A stretch of 54,411 nucleotides of DNA from a virus, in IMG/VR virus record IMGVR_UViG_3300034812_000489, positions 1 through 54,411 of that record; one strand, given 5' to 3'. Below are positions 48,201 to 54,411 of the stretch, in pieces; the first letter of the stretch is position 1; every line of letters begins with the position of its first letter. The notes beneath the pieces are model-generated. The model was given only the letters and a program-made list of their open reading frames with translations. It was not told the DNA's origin and did not search any database. The translations under genes were made by a program, and so were the position numbers.

Positions 48201-48525
48201 GTAGTTGAAATTTTTCTACTGGTGCCGTTGTTCCTATACCAACTCTTTCCGTACTAGCATCAGCAGTAAATACAGTTCCACCTACACCAACATCAAAACT
48301 ATTTCTTACTAAAAGATTTTCAAAATCTAAAAAACCTTTAACAGTTAGATTTTCTTCAATAGTTACATTACCAGCAAAAGATGAATCACCCGAAACGTTT
48401 AAGTCTCCACCAATTGTTACATCTTTATCAAACGTTGCACTACCACTTACATCAATATCCTTATAAAAATATACTTTAGCGGCAAAAGTATGCTCAAAAC
48501 TAGTTTTATTATTGAATAAACTCAT
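45223..48525 (-). CDS. repeat-rich fibre with pectate-lyase-like beta-helix (1100 aa)
   Basis: Residues 1-560 are short beta repeats (VGIGTTAPVEKFQLLSGNNT; then TLNDTLDVDGATTLNDTLDV units). From about residue 568 the sequence KTIWVSKSGDDSNSGLLEGD continues ATVGAAATVALPGDTIKIRP and GRYVENNPVGLQRDVSITGE, a beta-helix start like the 1949-aa protein, typical of spike or fibre proteins. It ends with an EFVPYELFEDDPFTLQRISR and SSHSFEYVGSGTSIN region. Two families of DNA repeats (47267-47432 and 46960-47169) build the shaft. It overlaps the following gene by 4 bp. Confidence 0.8.
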   Translation of the reverse strand: MSLFNNKTSFEHTFAAKVYFYKDIDVSGSATFDKDVTIGGDLNVSGDSSFAGNVTIEENLTVKGFLDFENLLVRNSFDVGVGGTVFTADASTERVGIGTTAPVEKFQLLSGNNTIVVTDQGVVGIGTTTPVDFTDDGSLKLDIDGSVSIAKDLLVKRSFDVGVGGTLFTADTRTDKVGIGTTAPLEKVQILSGDDSIVITDQGVVGVGTTVPANFNNDGSIKLDINGSISIQKEIYDSRNLKGLSGNFLSKDENGITWVPFEPAFQEGIFLQDEGVFVPTPGQGGQVGAGQSFSILNFVQLNSLGKGTDTLVPTARHPQTVTGLATIFTNDLWGFNGSGDDAPIYRDTRVGIKQNNPQFDLDINGTLNVDGATTLNDTLDVDGATTLNDTLDVDLATTLNSTLDVDGATTLNSTLDVDGVSTFNDETDATSTTNASVQIDGGVGIVKKLFIGGDTKVESETDATASDATAALQVVGGAAIGKKLFVGNETKVESETDATASDATAALQVVGGAAIGKKLFVGQETKLENTLELENAIIDINQQTGVNGKDYRLASVGAGVSWRPSGVETKKTIWVSKSGDDSNSGLLEGDAKATVGAAATVALPGDTIKIRPGRYVENNPVGLQRDVSITGEDLRLVTIEPQNTNLDVFWVRRGCLIENLNFAGDNIFVDHSGAGAVAFPITGVTANSGYTAAGPADEGPTKRWRSPYVRNCTNFMTGSIGMRINGDDAIANFTGTVIPGADLKSMVCDSFTQYNEAGIGVSLTNNAYAQLVSIFTINNDIAIYADTGAQCDLTNSNSSFGNFGLVAVGLGATQFTGKVNADIVPGDNSDVVVGKGVTDSSDIVRRPFDGQALYFKINLANYPDVPAAEQATGRITAPLQELSSIEVIGSPGGFSAAVPPTVTIRDNDGTLEPKGPQGIIAEASATIDENGILTEIDVINSGRNYLPTQNIVVDIDGNTALANAVMEPIYFTISEATEPIINTGITTMTFNEFVPYELFEDDPFTLQRISRILTSSHSFEYVGSGTSINTSLPFQGAIPIKENEVVVSKGAQIPFTSTDQKGNFDIGAGIQVDQTTSTVRGRDFSKAIQAEVTPLILALR
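46960..47169 (-). repeat. 105-bp tandem coding duplication
   Basis: Two adjacent copies, 105 bp apart (46960 and 47065), nearly identical and encoding 35-residue units with the phrase KLFVGNETKVESETDATASD. A diverged third unit follows up to about 47230. A recent duplication within the fibre shaft. Confidence 0.8.
47267..47432 (-). repeat. 36-bp tandem coding repeats
   Basis: Four to five near-identical 36-bp units (12-residue ATTLNDTLDVDG) in a row. Slippage here would lengthen or shorten the fibre by 12 residues per unit. Confidence 0.8.
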
Positions 48526-49124
48526 GCTTTAAGTTCTCCAATAGCTTTTTTTGCAATAGCAACTGCGGCAGCAGAACCAACTCCACCAGCACCAGCAGAC
48601 GCGGCAATAGCAATACTTTCTGCATCAAGACCAGCATATACTTGATTCAAGAAAGTCTTTAGATTAGTTTCTGTTGCGATACACTTAGGTCCATAAGAAT
48701 GTGGTGCTTCACAATATGCCTCTTTTGCTTTAATATCAAATTTATCACCAACATCAAAGAGCACATTAGCTCCCGCTTTGAATGTAATATCTGTCTTAGA
48801 TTCCATAACAATGTTATTGCCAAGGATTCTGACATCACCATTTTCCATGGCAGTAATAAGAACACTACCTTTCATACCAGTAATGCAAATATCTACACCA
48901 CCTCTTTCAGTATTTTGACCTCCAATAATCTCAATGGTTCTATCATTATAGAGACGAAATACTCCACCCTCGGTCATTCCCATCAAGGAAACATCACCTT
49001 GATTATTATTGCCGTAAATATCATAAACTGATTCACCATTAAATCCCGTCTGGGGATTTGCAGCTTCAATCCTGAATTTAGGACCAAGATTGATATATTG
49101 TCTACCTTCCCAATTATTTGACAT
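48522..49124 (-). CDS. beta-helical baseplate spike-like protein (200 aa)
   Basis: After a start MSNNWEGRQYINLGPKFRIE come short, regularly spaced beta strands (GGVDICITGMKGSVLITAME, NGDVRILGNNIVMESKTD, ITFKAGANVLFDVGDKFDIK), the pattern of the triple-stranded beta-prism of T4 gp5 C-terminus. An Ala-rich C-terminal helix follows. With AGGAGG 9 bases before the ATG, translation should be efficient. Position directly after the gp5-like hub suggests it supplies the membrane-piercing spike; similarity is structural pattern only. Confidence 0.55.
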   Translation of the reverse strand: MSNNWEGRQYINLGPKFRIEAANPQTGFNGESVYDIYGNNNQGDVSLMGMTEGGVFRLYNDRTIEIIGGQNTERGGVDICITGMKGSVLITAMENGDVRILGNNIVMESKTDITFKAGANVLFDVGDKFDIKAKEAYCEAPHSYGPKCIATETNLKTFLNQVYAGLDAESIAIAASAGAGGVGSAAAVAIAKKAIGELKA

Positions 49125-49146
49125 TTCTAGAACCTCCTAATAATAT

Positions 49147-51723
49147 TTAGTATCCGCCACCACCGGATGGAGGTGAAGATGGGGGAGGTGTTGGTGGTGG
49201 TGTAGGAGTTGGTGTAGGAGTTGGTACTGGTGCTGAGGGAGTTTGAGTTTCACCATCACTAGTGCTAGGTGTTGTAGGGGTGGTACTAGATGTAGTTGTA
49301 GGAGTACCTCCTCCAGTTACCTGTTGTATTTGAGTAGTTGTACTAACTATTTGTTGTGGAGAACCAAGACTTTCTTCTGGAGAATCATAAATGTATTGAT
49401 GAGGTGTAGATACGTGTGTAGCACCCACCATTTTTCTTCCATTTGTTGGATGTACATGGAATGGTCCATAATATTTTTCACCATTGACATATCCAACAAA
49501 ATCATCATCCTTAGAAATACAATCAATGACCTGTTTAACTTGACCTTGAGGTGTGATAGGTCTCTTCTTAATTCTAGGTGCTATCTTGGCACCACTTCCA
49601 GTAATAGTGTTAACTGTATATTCAAGTGATTCAGTAAAACTAGGATATTCATTATTGATTCTGGGAGCAATCTTAGTTATTGCGCCAGTATTGTCAATCT
49701 TAATATCATATTCGTTTCCAGCACTATCAGTAATTATATCCTCATCTTCATAATTTTCTCCACCATCAATAATAATGGGTCCTTTTTCATCATCAAGAAT
49801 AAAGTCATCGTCAACTGGAATATTTTTATCTGGTGTATAATTTTCACCCTCAGTAACAATGTAAATGTCAGTTATTTGTTGATAGGTAGGAGAATCTGGA
49901 TCATAATCAATAACTGATCTTGCTGTGGCACCATAACCTTCACCACATTCATCAACAAGTTCAACAAATGGTGGGAAAGTATATCCACCACCACCATTAA
50001 CAAGATCTACACCAATCACACTACCTGTAAGTCCTTGTCCACCTTGAGCAACCTGAACAATTGCATTTGCAATGCCACCAACACCTTTGATTCCACCACC
50101 AAAAATTTTAACTTTTGTGCCACCACATCCACCAAGTTCTGGTGGTCCTGCGTAACACTTACTCAGAGGACTTTCAAATCCTGGTGTTGATACACTTGGA
50201 TTCATAAAATCAAAATATCCTAATGATCCAGTGATGGAAGCAATATCTTGAACCAAATCAATTGGCAGCGCAGATAAATCCTGAGCAACCGCTAACGCTT
50301 CATTTGCAGTATTTAAAATTTCATCTACAGGAACACCATCCTCATCACTAAATCCTTTTCCAATTACCCACTCATCTGATGCAAGGTCAAATTCTGGTGC
50401 AATCTGATTACATCCAAGTTCTTGTGCAATACCTAAGATTGCACTACCCGTTCCACCTAACCAAGTACCGATGTCAAATCCCATTAGAATTTTATCGACA
50501 CCTGCCATCAAAGGTCCAAGGAAACTTGTCACACCACCGATAATGTGATTCATTAAAGCACCAACAACCTGGTCTCCAATACATGAAACAAAATTTGTAA
50601 CATTATCAGCAACACTCTGAAGAACTCCTTTAATTACATCTCCAATACCTGCTATAACTTTATTAGCAATACAAGGTATTGCATCCGAAATTTCCTTTAC
50701 TGGACCAATGAGTGTTGCTTGTGCAATTATTCCTGCAGTATCTGCCGCTGGATCGCTTCCTGTTGCAGCAAAAACTACTGCATATACAGAATCATATAAT
50801 GCTTGAAGACCAAAATTTAGAGTTGGTACAAGAACATTCGATAAATTTGTAGTTATATCTTGAATCATACGAGCACTGCCCTTCTGAATATTGGCAGTTT
50901 GAGTATCAATTAATTCAAATAATTGTTGCTTCTTTTTTCCTACAAATTCATTTGCACCATTAACAGCACCTTGAATGCTTCCTGTAATTTCTGCTACACT
51001 CTTAGTAAAATTATCAACATCATTCTTTATTCTTGCAACAGCACTATCTTCATTAGCATTTGCAGCAGTAACTTTTTTACCAATAGCACGACTTGAAGAA
51101 ACTTCTTTTGTAGTTGCTGCCTTTTCTTTTGCTTGTGCTTCTGCTAAAGCGGCGTCTTCTGCCGCAAGAACTTCATCAGTTTGAGTAGAACTTTCTGCCT
51201 GTTTATTCAGTTTATCGGCAGTTTGTTTATCAACTGAACGTGGTGCTTTTTGTGCTGTTGTGGTCTGTTCGTTTGCTTGATTTGGTACAATAACTCCACC
51301 AGCTGCAGGTTTGATTCTGCCTGTAAATCCAGTGAACGGTTCAAATGGATTCTTGTACGTTGATGATGGAACCTGGTCTGTTCTACCAAAAACACCAAGA
51401 ATTGCAGGTTGCTGTGCATCATCACCATCAAGGAAGAAACCAAATACAGTATCACCAGGTGCAATCTTTACAGACGTAGCTCTATTTGAAGCACCAGAAC
51501 CATCAGTACAACCAAGAATTGCAATCGCCCAAGGCAAATCTTCATCAGGAAGTTCAACAGTAGTATATGGATGATAACCAAAAATACGAACTTTGAAACG
51601 ATTTCCCCATCCGCCACCATTTGCTTGATTACCTTGTGCAGAAGCAGGAGCAGTCTGTCCAATCCACCATCGGAATCCGTCTCTACCAATAAAATTAGTT
51701 TTTAGTAATGACTCCTCTAACAT
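49147..51723 (-). CDS. gp5-like baseplate hub with OB fold, lysozyme domain absent (858 aa)
   Basis: N-terminal about 120 residues match the OB fold of T4 gp5: FKVRIFGYHPYTTVELPDED, LPWAIAILGC, GDTVFGFFLDGDDAQQPAIL and GVFGRTDQVP. T4 gp5 has its lysozyme next, but here a hydrophilic, Ala-rich, coiled-coil-prone region (165-270) follows instead, then a long beta-rich body with Gly-rich stretches and GPFHVHPTNGRKMVGATHVS near 750. The last about 50 residues are Pro/Thr/Ser/Gly low complexity. Overlaps the upstream hub gene by one base. Baseplate hub role from family; the lysozyme is encoded separately. Confidence 0.8.
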   Translation of the reverse strand: MLEESLLKTNFIGRDGFRWWIGQTAPASAQGNQANGGGWGNRFKVRIFGYHPYTTVELPDEDLPWAIAILGCTDGSGASNRATSVKIAPGDTVFGFFLDGDDAQQPAILGVFGRTDQVPSSTYKNPFEPFTGFTGRIKPAAGGVIVPNQANEQTTTAQKAPRSVDKQTADKLNKQAESSTQTDEVLAAEDAALAEAQAKEKAATTKEVSSSRAIGKKVTAANANEDSAVARIKNDVDNFTKSVAEITGSIQGAVNGANEFVGKKKQQLFELIDTQTANIQKGSARMIQDITTNLSNVLVPTLNFGLQALYDSVYAVVFAATGSDPAADTAGIIAQATLIGPVKEISDAIPCIANKVIAGIGDVIKGVLQSVADNVTNFVSCIGDQVVGALMNHIIGGVTSFLGPLMAGVDKILMGFDIGTWLGGTGSAILGIAQELGCNQIAPEFDLASDEWVIGKGFSDEDGVPVDEILNTANEALAVAQDLSALPIDLVQDIASITGSLGYFDFMNPSVSTPGFESPLSKCYAGPPELGGCGGTKVKIFGGGIKGVGGIANAIVQVAQGGQGLTGSVIGVDLVNGGGGYTFPPFVELVDECGEGYGATARSVIDYDPDSPTYQQITDIYIVTEGENYTPDKNIPVDDDFILDDEKGPIIIDGGENYEDEDIITDSAGNEYDIKIDNTGAITKIAPRINNEYPSFTESLEYTVNTITGSGAKIAPRIKKRPITPQGQVKQVIDCISKDDDFVGYVNGEKYYGPFHVHPTNGRKMVGATHVSTPHQYIYDSPEESLGSPQQIVSTTTQIQQVTGGGTPTTTSSTTPTTPSTSDGETQTPSAPVPTPTPTPTPPPTPPPSSPPSGGGGY

Positions 51724-53042
51724 CAGTTCTCTTTGTTATTTGTTCCGTATTGACCAAATGTATCTCTAATCAACTTTGCAGAGGTATATGACCCCTCTGC
51801 ATTGAATTGATGGCATAACTCTTTAATCATATATAGACCACTTTGCTCCTGGTCAAATTCTTTTTCTTTTTTTGTTGAAGTAACTGGAAAAGAACATTCA
51901 ATAATATCACCTGCCCTCAAATTAGTATTTGAAGGAATAGTAATTGTTAAGGTCTGTGTGAATAGACTATTATATCTAAGTAATGATTGTGATTGATTTT
52001 CAAGTGGGTCTGCATTCAAATCTTTTTTCACATCTTTTTCAATAGTTCCTCTATCTAAAATACCAGTAATCATCCTTGTTGGAATTTCTCCTAAAGTCTT
52101 ATCAGAGGTCTCACTAATCTTTGGCAATTTCAATTTTTTGCCCAGATTTTTTACTTTACCATAATCGTCAATAGTAAATCTTCTTTTCTCTGGTGGAGTT
52201 ACTCTAAATGTAAGTGGATCAAAATATGCACGATGAGAACAATAAGAACCCAGTCTTAATTTTTCAAGCATATTTTGATTTCTATTAGTAACATATGCCA
52301 TTATAATTTTATCTTCACCAAATACAGACCCAACGTGTGCATTACCATCGGTAACTGTTGTATAATAGAATCTATCTTTTGGTTCCTGAGTAATTAATTT
52401 ATCAAGAGATTTAAATTTGTATCCGTCTTGAGTTTGATAGAACACATAACCAGCAATACCAGATTCTGGTGCTGCCTTGGATGCTAACCAAGTAAGTACG
52501 GTGAAAGGTTTTCTCATATTTCCAATGAAACCATACTTATTAGAAGTCTGGTCAGAATCAATTGGTTTTCTTGTTTGAATAAGTTCCGTCAAAATTGATT
52601 CTACAGAACCAGATATTGGTGAAGAAGATGGATATTTCTTTACTACTCTTGTCGTTTCATTTGTAATCGCTTCTCTAGAACAAAGATTAAGAACAAATGT
52701 CTCAACTTGAGGTTCACTGATAATATTTGTTATACTTGAGACATACAAATAATCATCAGTATTTTTTGAAAAGTTTAATCCAGGACTTTCTGCATTACCT
52801 TTAATATTGAGAGATACTCTTTCTCCACCTCTTAATGGAAGTCCTTGATAAATTCCTTTACCATCAAAGGCATTACCAGTAGTGGTAACAATAATCTTTG
52901 CTGTAATCGTTGGTGAAAAAATGTCTTCATAATAATTTATAGACTGGACACCAAGTCTTAAATCAGCACTCTGGGATTTATCGTTAGATTCAATGAGTAC
53001 TTCTATGTATTCTGATGGATCTGACGCTTTTTTACTTGGCAT
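51723..53042 (-). CDS. gp27/gpD-like baseplate hub protein (439 aa)
   Basis: Begins MPSKKASDPSEYIEVLIESN and has the beta-rich architecture of T4 gp27/phage late-control gpD proteins: VQSINYYEDIFSPTITAKII, RGGERVSLNIKGNA, NYVSSITNIISEPQVETFVL, a long loop, then a C-terminal LRAGDIIECSFPVTSTKKEK and LYMIKELCHQFNAEGSYTSA. Its position just ahead of the OB-fold gp5-like protein matches the T4 hub pair. Forms the ring onto which gp5 trimer sits. One-base overlap with the next gene. Family call is moderate since sequence identity in hub proteins is low. Confidence 0.65.
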   Translation of the reverse strand: MPSKKASDPSEYIEVLIESNDKSQSADLRLGVQSINYYEDIFSPTITAKIIVTTTGNAFDGKGIYQGLPLRGGERVSLNIKGNAESPGLNFSKNTDDYLYVSSITNIISEPQVETFVLNLCSREAITNETTRVVKKYPSSSPISGSVESILTELIQTRKPIDSDQTSNKYGFIGNMRKPFTVLTWLASKAAPESGIAGYVFYQTQDGYKFKSLDKLITQEPKDRFYYTTVTDGNAHVGSVFGEDKIIMAYVTNRNQNMLEKLRLGSYCSHRAYFDPLTFRVTPPEKRRFTIDDYGKVKNLGKKLKLPKISETSDKTLGEIPTRMITGILDRGTIEKDVKKDLNADPLENQSQSLLRYNSLFTQTLTITIPSNTNLRAGDIIECSFPVTSTKKEKEFDQEQSGLYMIKELCHQFNAEGSYTSAKLIRDTFGQYGTNNKEN

Positions 53043-54411
53043 TATGTATATTCTAACTCTCTAAGAAGATTATTTGTGATGAAACTATTTAACTCATTTA
53101 CGACAACAGTTTTTGTTCCACCATTACCTCCACCACCAGACATTACTACTGCAGGCGATTGAGATTGCTGTCCTCCCACAGGAATTGGTACAGGGATGAC
53201 AGAACCTTTATTTCTGGAAGTTGCAACCGTACTACCAATATCATTCATACCTATTCCCTCTAAAGAAGGACCACCGCGACCACTAAGATCTGGTATTTGT
53301 CCTGGTTTTCTATCAATTTGAGCAGCAGAAAGCATAATTAATCCAACGTATGGATCTGGTGATGTATTGCCACCGTAGTTTGTAGAACCTTTTTCTGTTG
53401 ATGCCTCCAAGTGAATATGTGGTCCTGTAGACTTGCCAGTGCTACCAGTAACAGCAAAAGAAGTTCCTGCTGGAATAGCACCAGACTTGATAATGATTGA
53501 ACTATTATGTGCAAATCTAAGTTGAACACCAACCGAAGGCACCCATACGTCAATAACAAGACCATATCCAGGATCATCCTTTGTCCCAACAACTTCACAA
53601 TCAGCTCTTAATGCAATATAAAGACCAGCAGCACATCCAATATCAAGACCACCATGAGGTTTTGTTCTAAAGTTTTCAAAAGCACCTTTAATTGATGTGA
53701 TTGTTGCTGGAGCACCTAATGCACTTACATCTTCTCCTTTAGTAAATCTTTTACTTAAATCTAGTTTTCCTGTTTGCCCAAACTGTTTGAATGCTGCTTC
53801 AACGTCTTCTGGTGCAATAGTAGCTTTATTGCCATTGAATCCTCTATAATAACTTTGACCCCTCTGAACAGACTGCACGTATCCTTGTTGATCTGCTAAT
53901 ACTGGAATACCAGCAAATTCCATTGCAAGAAGACTTGCTGCCCTAATAGGATCATTTATAATCATATCGGCAGTTATTCCTCTACCCTTAATCAAAGATA
54001 TTGCAATTAAATCTTGATTCTCTTCATTAAATAAATCTTTTTCTGGATCCAATCCAGCATTAACTGCTTGCTGAATGGGATTTGTTAATTGATATTTGCC
54101 AATTGCACCAGTGCCACCATTTTCACCCTTTGCATTTGCTGCTTCAGCAATCGTCATATTTGTTAGATTATCATTCTTATCGTTTGGTGCAATAGAAGTA
54201 TATCCACCCTCAGCACTTCCAATTAAATTTAAGATTGGTCCATATTTTCCTGCCGTAGCAGCATCACCAGAAGTACTACGATTATTATTGTTATTGTTAT
54301 TATTAGAAACAAACATGCTTCTCATAATAGCAAGTAAATCAAAATCTCTCAAGTTTGTTATTCCCTTCTGCAAATCCAAAAACATACTATTGACTGCATT
54401 TTCAACATCAG
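53042..54411 (-). CDS. baseplate/tail cell-wall hydrolase: lysozyme-like plus M23 peptidase (447 aa or longer, partial)
   Basis: Residues about 50-190 (from ATG 54385) are a muramidase or transglycosylase domain of the phage lysozyme type: LIGSAEGGYTSIAPN with a catalytic Glu, TGAIGKYQLT, and RGITADMIIND. Residues about 235-345 are an M23 (LytM) zinc endopeptidase: HGGLDIGCAAG (H and D ligands near 242), then GSTGKSTGPHIHLEAS (H-x-H near 320). The M23 zinc ligand set is complete. The frame stays open to the window edge, so ATG 54385 may be internal. This separate enzyme likely replaces the lysozyme missing from the gp5-like protein, degrading murein during tail penetration. Confidence 0.8.
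   Translation of the reverse strand, partial: DVENAVNSMFLDLQKGITNLRDFDLLAIMRSMFVSNNNNNNNNRSTSGDAATAGKYGPILNLIGSAEGGYTSIAPNDKNDNLTNMTIAEAANAKGENGGTGAIGKYQLTNPIQQAVNAGLDPEKDLFNEENQDLIAISLIKGRGITADMIINDPIRAASLLAMEFAGIPVLADQQGYVQSVQRGQSYYRGFNGNKATIAPEDVEAAFKQFGQTGKLDLSKRFTKGEDVSALGAPATITSIKGAFENFRTKPHGGLDIGCAAGLYIALRADCEVVGTKDDPGYGLVIDVWVPSVGVQLRFAHNSSIIIKSGAIPAGTSFAVTGSTGKSTGPHIHLEASTEKGSTNYGGNTSPDPYVGLIMLSAAQIDRKPGQIPDLSGRGGPSLEGIGMNDIGSTVATSRNKGSVIPVPIPVGGQQSQSPAVVMSGGGGNGGTKTVVVNELNSFITNNLLRELEYT

Noticed and set aside
45223-48525. Enzymatic pectate lyase activity for the beta-helix proteins.
   Set aside because: The fold-like start is visible, but I see no catalytic Asp/Arg set that I could place, so only a structural role is stated.
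1-54411. CRISPR array.
   Set aside because: The tandem repeats seen are in-frame coding repeats without unique spacers of constant length.
1-54411. Insertion sequence, transposase or integrase, and attachment sites.
   Set aside because: No transposase or recombinase motif and no matching flanking repeats were found on reading.

Overview
The window is a piece of a marine T4-like cyanophage (myovirus) genome, or a very close relative. The evidence is: tail and baseplate genes of T4 type (gp27-like hub, gp5-like OB-fold hub, tail-collar fibres); very long fibre-like proteins of the kind cyanomyoviruses carry; NATAAATA-type late promoter motifs; a run of 2-oxoglutarate/Fe(II) oxygenase genes; and dozens of small overlapping genes, several of which I recognise as conserved cyanophage hypotheticals. 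The DNA is AT-rich by eye. No psbA, hli, carbon-metabolism or other classic photosynthesis auxiliary gene is visible. All genes but one read on the minus strand, so transcription runs from high to low coordinates.

In transcription order: (1) 54411-48522, baseplate hub module: a lysozyme plus M23 peptidase protein, a gp27-like hub, a gp5-like OB-fold hub without its own lysozyme, and a beta-rich spike-like protein. (2) 48525-31497, adsorption module: giant repeat-built fibre proteins (1100, 2205 and 1131 aa) interleaved with small tip or decoration proteins and tail-fibre-assembly-chaperone-like proteins. The 2205-aa protein carries a cupredoxin-like domain with a complete type 1 copper ligand set, and the 1131-aa protein carries dockerin/EF-hand calcium loops. 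(3) 31518-28691, a 2OG-oxygenase-like gene, a lone plus-strand ParB/sulfiredoxin-like gene and three tandem paralogous structural proteins. (4) 28686-27678, a promoter inside a perfect inverted repeat driving a small gene, a Phd/YefM-like antitoxin and tRNA-Ile(UAU), tRNA-CAU and tRNA-Leu(UAA). (5) 27642-18639, further giant fibre proteins (1949 aa with a peptidase S74 autochaperone end, and 691 aa) and a polyglycine adhesin like T-even gp38.

(6) 18614-16209, four consecutive 2OG-Fe(II) oxygenase-like genes. (7) 16142-14461, an SF2 helicase coupled to a PD-(D/E)XK nuclease. (8) 14423-8042, tightly overlapping small genes (glutaredoxin, cupin, another oxygenase, small membrane proteins, a basic low-complexity protein). 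(9) 7881-4208, a SprT-like metallopeptidase, another oxygenase, and a coupled MutH/Sau3AI-like nuclease plus Dam-like methyltransferase. (10) 4141-1, small early-type genes, many preceded by a repeated promoter-leader module, plus a KxDG nucleotidyltransferase-like protein.

The structural half builds the host-recognition and cell-wall-penetrating end of the tail. The other half looks like early or host-takeover functions: DNA cleavage and modification, redox, protein modification, and many short proteins under individual promoters. The most notable items are the cupredoxin in a tail fibre, the two coupled nuclease operons, seven oxygenase-like genes with varied metal-ligand motifs, the repeated promoter-leader modules, and the antitoxin-tRNA operon with a palindromic promoter.
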